NCBI GenBank assembly: GCA_002409585.1
Contig: DHNP01000008.1
Location: 4,236 to 13,718, forward strand
Source: Ruminococcaceae bacterium UBA5413
Lineage (GTDB): Bacteria > Bacillota > Clostridia > Oscillospirales > Acutalibacteraceae
Reading direction: 5' to 3'
Length of the DNA stretch: 9,483 nucleotides
Notes under the pieces: model-generated
What the model saw: only the letters and a program-made list of their open reading frames with translations
The model's database searches: none
What the model was told of the DNA's origin: nothing
Part shown: piece by piece, positions 6,692 through 9,483 of the stretch
Position numbering within the stretch: position 1 is the stretch's first letter
Layout: each line of letters begins with the position of its first letter
Translations under genes and position numbers: made by a program

Positions 6692-7743
6692 TGCGCCGCC
6701 CTCAGAAGTTTTATCACGTCTTTGCGTCCTACCGTATATATAAAGCTTTCGCCGATTTTTTTAAGCATAACGAGGTTTATCTTGTCACCGCGGTTCTTTT
6801 TGTCGGACGCCGTGGTTTCCGCTATCTTCTCTATATCGGCGCTGTCGCACACCGGAAGACCGTACTTAGCAAGGACTGATTTTATGCGTCCGGCAGTGCC
6901 TTTTTCAGTAAGGCCGGCGGCCTCGCCGCATTTTGCCATCATAACCATGCCTATGCCTACGGCGGCGCCGTGGGTAAGGCCCCTGTAGCCGTGTATTTTT
7001 TCGAGTGCGTGCCCGAACGTGTGGCCGAAGTTAAGCAGCATGCGGCAGCCGCTCTCGAACTCGTCTTTTTCCACTATATTCCTTTTTATGTCAACACAAT
7101 TAAAAATGATATTTTCTATATCTTCTTTAACGATACCGTTTTCGAATTTTTCAAAAAGCCCGCCGCCCGCTATGCAGCCATACTTGACGGCCTCGCCCAT
7201 ACCGTCCGAAATGAAAAGTTCGGGCAGTGTTGAAAGCGTGTCAGGGTCTATCAAAACAAGCGAAGGCTGGTGGAACGCGCCGACGAGGTTTTTCCCTTCG
7301 GGGAGGTCAACGCCCGTTTTGCCGCCTACGGAGGAGTCTATCTGCGCCAAAAGCGACGTTGGCACCTGTATGAACTTTATCCCGCGCAGGTATGTTGCCG
7401 CCGCAAAGCCCGCCATATCGCCTGTAACGCCGCCGCCGACGGCAACTATGAAGTCGCTTCTCGTAAAGCTGTTTTCCGCGAGGAAAGAGTACATTTTTGT
7501 TATTTCCGCCAGGCGTTTGTTTTCTTCGCCCGCGGGGAATTTATAAAGGAAGGTTTTAAATCCGGACTTTTCAAGGCAGCCGGCGATCTTTTCAGCGTAA
7601 AGCGGAAAAACGTTGGAGTCGGCTATGACGGCGGCTTTGCTTTTACTGCTGAAGATTTCCCCCGCCCTGCCGCCTATCCGGCCGGTACATCCGCGTTCTA
7701 TAATTATTTTATAAGGACTGCTTGTCTTTACTTCAAGTTCCAT
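6688..7743 (-). CDS. aroB: 3-dehydroquinate synthase
   Basis: It closes DAHP to 3-dehydroquinate using NAD+ and a divalent metal, the second step of the shikimate pathway. The 351 residues match the family's usual 340-370. Motifs in order: GGGVTGDMAGF (103-113, nucleotide binding), PTSLLAQIDSSVGGKTGVD (128-146), GKNLVGAFHQP (150-160), GMGEAVKYG (181-189), NFGHTFGHALE (238-248), THGAAVGIGM (257-266) and DKK (314-316). Glu184, His241 and His258 occupy the known metal-ligand positions. Its ATG shares one base with the tyrA stop (TAATG), and its own stop overlaps the aroA start (ATGA), so it is coupled on both sides. A GGGGG run in the last tyrA codons is its likely ribosome site. Confidence 0.96.
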   Translation of the reverse strand: MELEVKTSSPYKIIIERGCTGRIGGRAGEIFSSKSKAAVIADSNVFPLYAEKIAGCLEKSGFKTFLYKFPAGEENKRLAEITKMYSFLAENSFTRSDFIVAVGGGVTGDMAGFAAATYLRGIKFIQVPTSLLAQIDSSVGGKTGVDLPEGKNLVGAFHQPSLVLIDPDTLSTLPELFISDGMGEAVKYGCIAGGGLFEKFENGIVKEDIENIIFNCVDIKRNIVEKDEFESGCRMLLNFGHTFGHALEKIHGYRGLTHGAAVGIGMVMMAKCGEAAGLTEKGTAGRIKSVLAKYGLPVCDSADIEKIAETTASDKKNRGDKINLVMLKKIGESFIYTVGRKDVIKLLRAAQ

Positions 7744-8579
7744 TATTCCCCCAGCCTTTCTTTTATAATACGCGCTTTACGGAGCAGCTCCCTCAGCTTT
7801 TGCGCGTCGCCTCCGGCGACTGCGTCCCTTATTTCCGCTATGCTGCCGGTAAGCGTGTCAAGCTCTTCTACAAGCGCTTTTTTATTATCTATAAAAAGCT
7901 CCGTCCACATATCCTCGTTTATGCGCGCAACGCGTGAAACGTCGTGGTAACTGCCGGCTGAAAAGCCTTTGTGCTTAGGGCACTGCGGGCTCATTACGTA
8001 GGCGCACGCAAGCACGTGCGGAAGCTGGCTCGTAAACGCTATCATGCGGTCGTGTTCTCCGGGCGTCGTTTCAACCGTACCGCCGAAGCCTATGGAAAGC
8101 GCTATGTCTTTTAAAAGCCCGACGGCGCTTTTGGGTGCGTTCCCAGGCACGAGGATATAGCTCGCGCCCTTAAAAAGCTCGGCGTCGCTTGCCGCGAAAC
8201 CGCTCTTTTCTTTTCCCGCCATTGGGTGGCCTCCAACATAGGTAAAGCCGTTTTTTTCCGCCGCACGGCTCAGCGCCGGAAAAATCGACGATTTTATGCC
8301 ACACGTGTCGGTCACTATACATTTCTTTTTTACAGAACTCAAATGCCCGTTTATAAAGTCGATATCGCCCTGCGGGTAAAGGCAGAGGTAAAGCACGTCG
8401 GCCACGCGCAGGCTTTCATCATTGCCCGCGCCGTCTATGGCGCCGCTTTCGAGCGCGGCCTTAAGCACTTTGCTGTCTCTGTCAAAGCCGGTTACTTTGC
8501 AGCCGGTGTATTTCTTCAAGGCTTTTGCAAGGGAGCCGCCTATAAGCCCAAGGCCGGCCACCGCGATTTTCAGTTCCAT
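7743..8579 (-). CDS. tyrA: prephenate (or arogenate) dehydrogenase
   Basis: It oxidatively decarboxylates prephenate to 4-hydroxyphenylpyruvate, the tyrosine branch; arogenate is the alternative substrate in some relatives. Residues 1-165 are a Rossmann domain with GLGLIGGS (9-16) and an acidic residue at the end of strand 2 (GFDRD, Asp33), which favours NAD+ over NADP+. DTCGIKS (91-97), GGHPMAGKEKSG (116-127) and SQLPHVLA (184-191, His188) are conserved catalytic-core motifs, followed by the helical dimerisation domain with AGSYHDVSRVARIN (208-221). At 278 residues it lacks the C-terminal ACT domain of the roughly 370-residue Bacillus-type enzyme, so tyrosine control through that domain is absent. 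The start is supported by GGAGG 5 bases upstream. Substrate choice cannot be settled from sequence alone. Confidence 0.93.
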   Translation of the reverse strand: MELKIAVAGLGLIGGSLAKALKKYTGCKVTGFDRDSKVLKAALESGAIDGAGNDESLRVADVLYLCLYPQGDIDFINGHLSSVKKKCIVTDTCGIKSSIFPALSRAAEKNGFTYVGGHPMAGKEKSGFAASDAELFKGASYILVPGNAPKSAVGLLKDIALSIGFGGTVETTPGEHDRMIAFTSQLPHVLACAYVMSPQCPKHKGFSAGSYHDVSRVARINEDMWTELFIDNKKALVEELDTLTGSIAEIRDAVAGGDAQKLRELLRKARIIKERLGE

Positions 8580-8584
8580 GTCCG

Positions 8585-8589
8585 CCTCC
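8585..8589 (-). promoter_or_regulatory. tyrA ribosome-binding site
   Basis: GGAGG on the minus strand lies 5 bases before ATG 8579 in an otherwise A/T-rich leader. It supports the chosen start, as does the immediate MELKIAVAGLGLIGGS Rossmann beginning. Confidence 0.8.
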
Positions 8590-8614
8590 GGAAAACAGTA
8601 TAAATTTTTTATTA

Positions 8615-8640
8615 AAAAGCGTGTTTTGCCATATGCTTTT
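8615..8640 (-). other. weak hairpin in the tyrA leader
   Basis: On the minus strand AAAAGC (8635-8640) can pair with GCTTTT (8615-8620) across a 14-base loop, followed by one further T and then AATAAAAAATTT. It resembles a poor intrinsic terminator (6 pairs, only two of them G-C) between the predicted promoter and tyrA. Because the stem is so weak, it may be no more than A/T-rich leader sequence. Confidence 0.25.
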
Positions 8641-8642
8641 AC

Positions 8643-8652
8643 GGTTTAAACC
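8643..8652. promoter_or_regulatory. perfect palindrome at the predicted tyrA start site
   Basis: GGTTTAAACC is a 10-base perfect palindrome directly next to the -10 hexamer and covering the predicted transcription start. This is where a repressor operator would sit, but it is short and no matching regulator is visible in the window, so an operator role is only a possibility. Confidence 0.3.
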
Positions 8653-8682
8653 ATTATACCAAAAAAGCGGTGTTTAATCCAC
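8653..8682 (-). promoter_or_regulatory. extended -10 promoter upstream of tyrA
   Basis: Minus-strand TGGTATAAT (8653-8661) is a perfect TATAAT with the TGn extension. At 17 bases' spacing the -35 hexamer is TGGATT (8676-8681), only 3 of 6 matches to TTGACA and lying across the end of aroF; an extended -10 commonly compensates for a weak -35. Initiation would fall near 8646, about 65 bases before tyrA. It would let tyrA, aroB, aroA, aroC and pheA be expressed separately from aroF. Inference from sequence only. Confidence 0.6.
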
Positions 8683-9483
8683 ATTTTTTCCGAAGGCTTT
8701 TGCGGCGGCTTTTATATGCGCCGCGGTTTTGTCAAACTGGTCGGGAGTAAGCGACTGCGCCCCGTCAGAGAGCGCCTTCGGCGGGTCGTTGTGAACTTCT
8801 ATTATTAGCCCGTCTGCCCCCGCCGCCACGGCTGCGAGCGACAGCGGCTCCACAAGCCACGAGATGCCTCCGGCGTGGCTCGGGTCTACGACTACCGGCA
8901 GGTGCGAGTGCTTTTTAAGCACAGGTATGGCGGAGATGTCGAGCGTGTTGCGCGTGTAAGGCTCAAAGGTGCGTATGCCGCGCTCGCAGAGTATGACCTG
9001 GTCGTTGCCGCCCGCCATGATGTATTCAGCGCTCATAAGCAGCTCCTGCAGCGTGTTCGACAGGCCGCGTTTAAGCAGCACCGGCTTCCTTATCCTGCCG
9101 AGTTCCTTCAAAAGCTCGAAGTTCTGCATATTGCGCGCGCCCACCTGAAATATGTCCACGCCTTTTTTTAGGAAAAGGTCGATGTACTTTTCGCTCATTA
9201 TTTCCGTTACTATAGGCAGGCCGGTAACTTTTTTGGCGGAAGCAAGCAGGTCGAGGCCCTCGGCTTTAAGCCCCTGGAAAGAGTACGGCGACGTGCGCGG
9301 CTTGAAGGCGCCGCCCCGCAGGAACTTAGCGCCTGACTTTTTTACCCTGCGCGCGATTTCGCATATCTGTCCTTCGCTTTCGACAGAGCACGGCCCCGCT
9401 ATGAGCGTAAGCCCGCCGCCGCCTATTTTCTGCCCTCCCGGCAGGGTTACCACGGTGTCGTCCGGGTGGAACTTGCGGTTGGC
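8674..9483 (-). CDS. aroF: 3-deoxy-7-phosphoheptulonate (DAHP) synthase, type I-beta, 5' end outside the window
   Basis: It condenses phosphoenolpyruvate with erythrose 4-phosphate to DAHP, the committed step of the shikimate pathway. The reading frame is open to the window edge, so the gene is cut. The GTG at 9453 is an internal Val codon of DTVV, not a start. Counting from the codon at 9481-9483, the 269 visible residues begin ANRKFHPDDTVV, the linker that precedes the barrel in type I-beta enzymes. Barrel motifs: GPCSVES (30-36), LRGGAFKPRTSPYSFQG (55-71), QVGARNMQNFELLK (113-126), KRGLS (138-142), CERGIRTFEPYTRNTLDIS (166-184), DPSHAGG (200-206), EVHNDP (229-234). Metal ligands are Cys32, His203, Glu229 and Asp240. 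The missing part is probably a small ferredoxin-like regulatory domain rather than a fused mutase. First visible gene of the operon. Confidence 0.94.
   Translation of the reverse strand, partial: ANRKFHPDDTVVTLPGGQKIGGGGLTLIAGPCSVESEGQICEIARRVKKSGAKFLRGGAFKPRTSPYSFQGLKAEGLDLLASAKKVTGLPIVTEIMSEKYIDLFLKKGVDIFQVGARNMQNFELLKELGRIRKPVLLKRGLSNTLQELLMSAEYIMAGGNDQVILCERGIRTFEPYTRNTLDISAIPVLKKHSHLPVVVDPSHAGGISWLVEPLSLAAVAAGADGLIIEVHNDPPKALSDGAQSLTPDQFDKTAAHIKAAAKAFGKNVD

Noticed and set aside
7019..7950. Long plus-strand open frames (175 and 226 codons) opposite aroB and tyrA
   Set aside because: They overlap each other in different frames and are antisense to conserved metabolic genes; composition gives no sign of a real protein.
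9451..9453. GTG as the start of aroF
   Set aside because: The frame stays open upstream to the window edge and encodes the conserved linker ANRKFHPDDTV, so this codon is an internal Val and the gene is simply cut by the window.

Overview
The window looks like an ordinary chromosomal segment of a Gram-positive, low-to-mid GC anaerobe, most likely a clostridial (Oscillospirales-like) Firmicute. The reasons are a GldG-like/DUF4340 pair of the kind found beside clostridial ABC-2 transporters, purine-rich Shine-Dalgarno sites, a type I-beta DAHP synthase, and a compact aromatic amino acid operon. The placement rests on family knowledge and gene order, not on a marker gene. I see no mobile element, CRISPR array, tRNA or rRNA, and no gap over about 100 bases between genes.

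Left part (1-3169, plus strand): two genes in tandem, separated by 4 bases. The first encodes a membrane-anchored GldG-like auxiliary protein of an ABC-2 type transporter. The second encodes a membrane-anchored DUF4340 protein with repeated beta modules and serine-rich linkers. The ATPase and permease expected to partner them would lie to the left of the window. The substrate is unknown.

Middle (3170-3249): the two transcription units converge on one long hairpin (3190-3235) with a GGAA loop, which probably acts as a terminator for both.

Right part (3250-9483, minus strand, read right to left): an aromatic amino acid operon in the order aroF (5' end outside the window), tyrA, aroB, aroA, aroC, pheA. 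AroF makes DAHP and AroB closes it to 3-dehydroquinate. AroA makes EPSP from shikimate 3-phosphate, and AroC makes chorismate. PheA (fused chorismate mutase and prephenate dehydratase) makes prephenate and phenylpyruvate for phenylalanine, and TyrA takes the tyrosine branch. The dehydroquinase, shikimate dehydrogenase and shikimate kinase steps are not encoded here. tyrA, aroB, aroA and aroC overlap at each junction, which suggests translational coupling. A 94-base gap before tyrA holds a good extended -10 promoter, so tyrA to pheA may also be transcribed independently of aroF.

I found no convincing previously undescribed system. The least understood genes are the GldG-like/DUF4340 pair. The most useful second looks are that pair, the internal promoter with a palindrome at its predicted start site, and the unusual active-site loop of the EPSP synthase.
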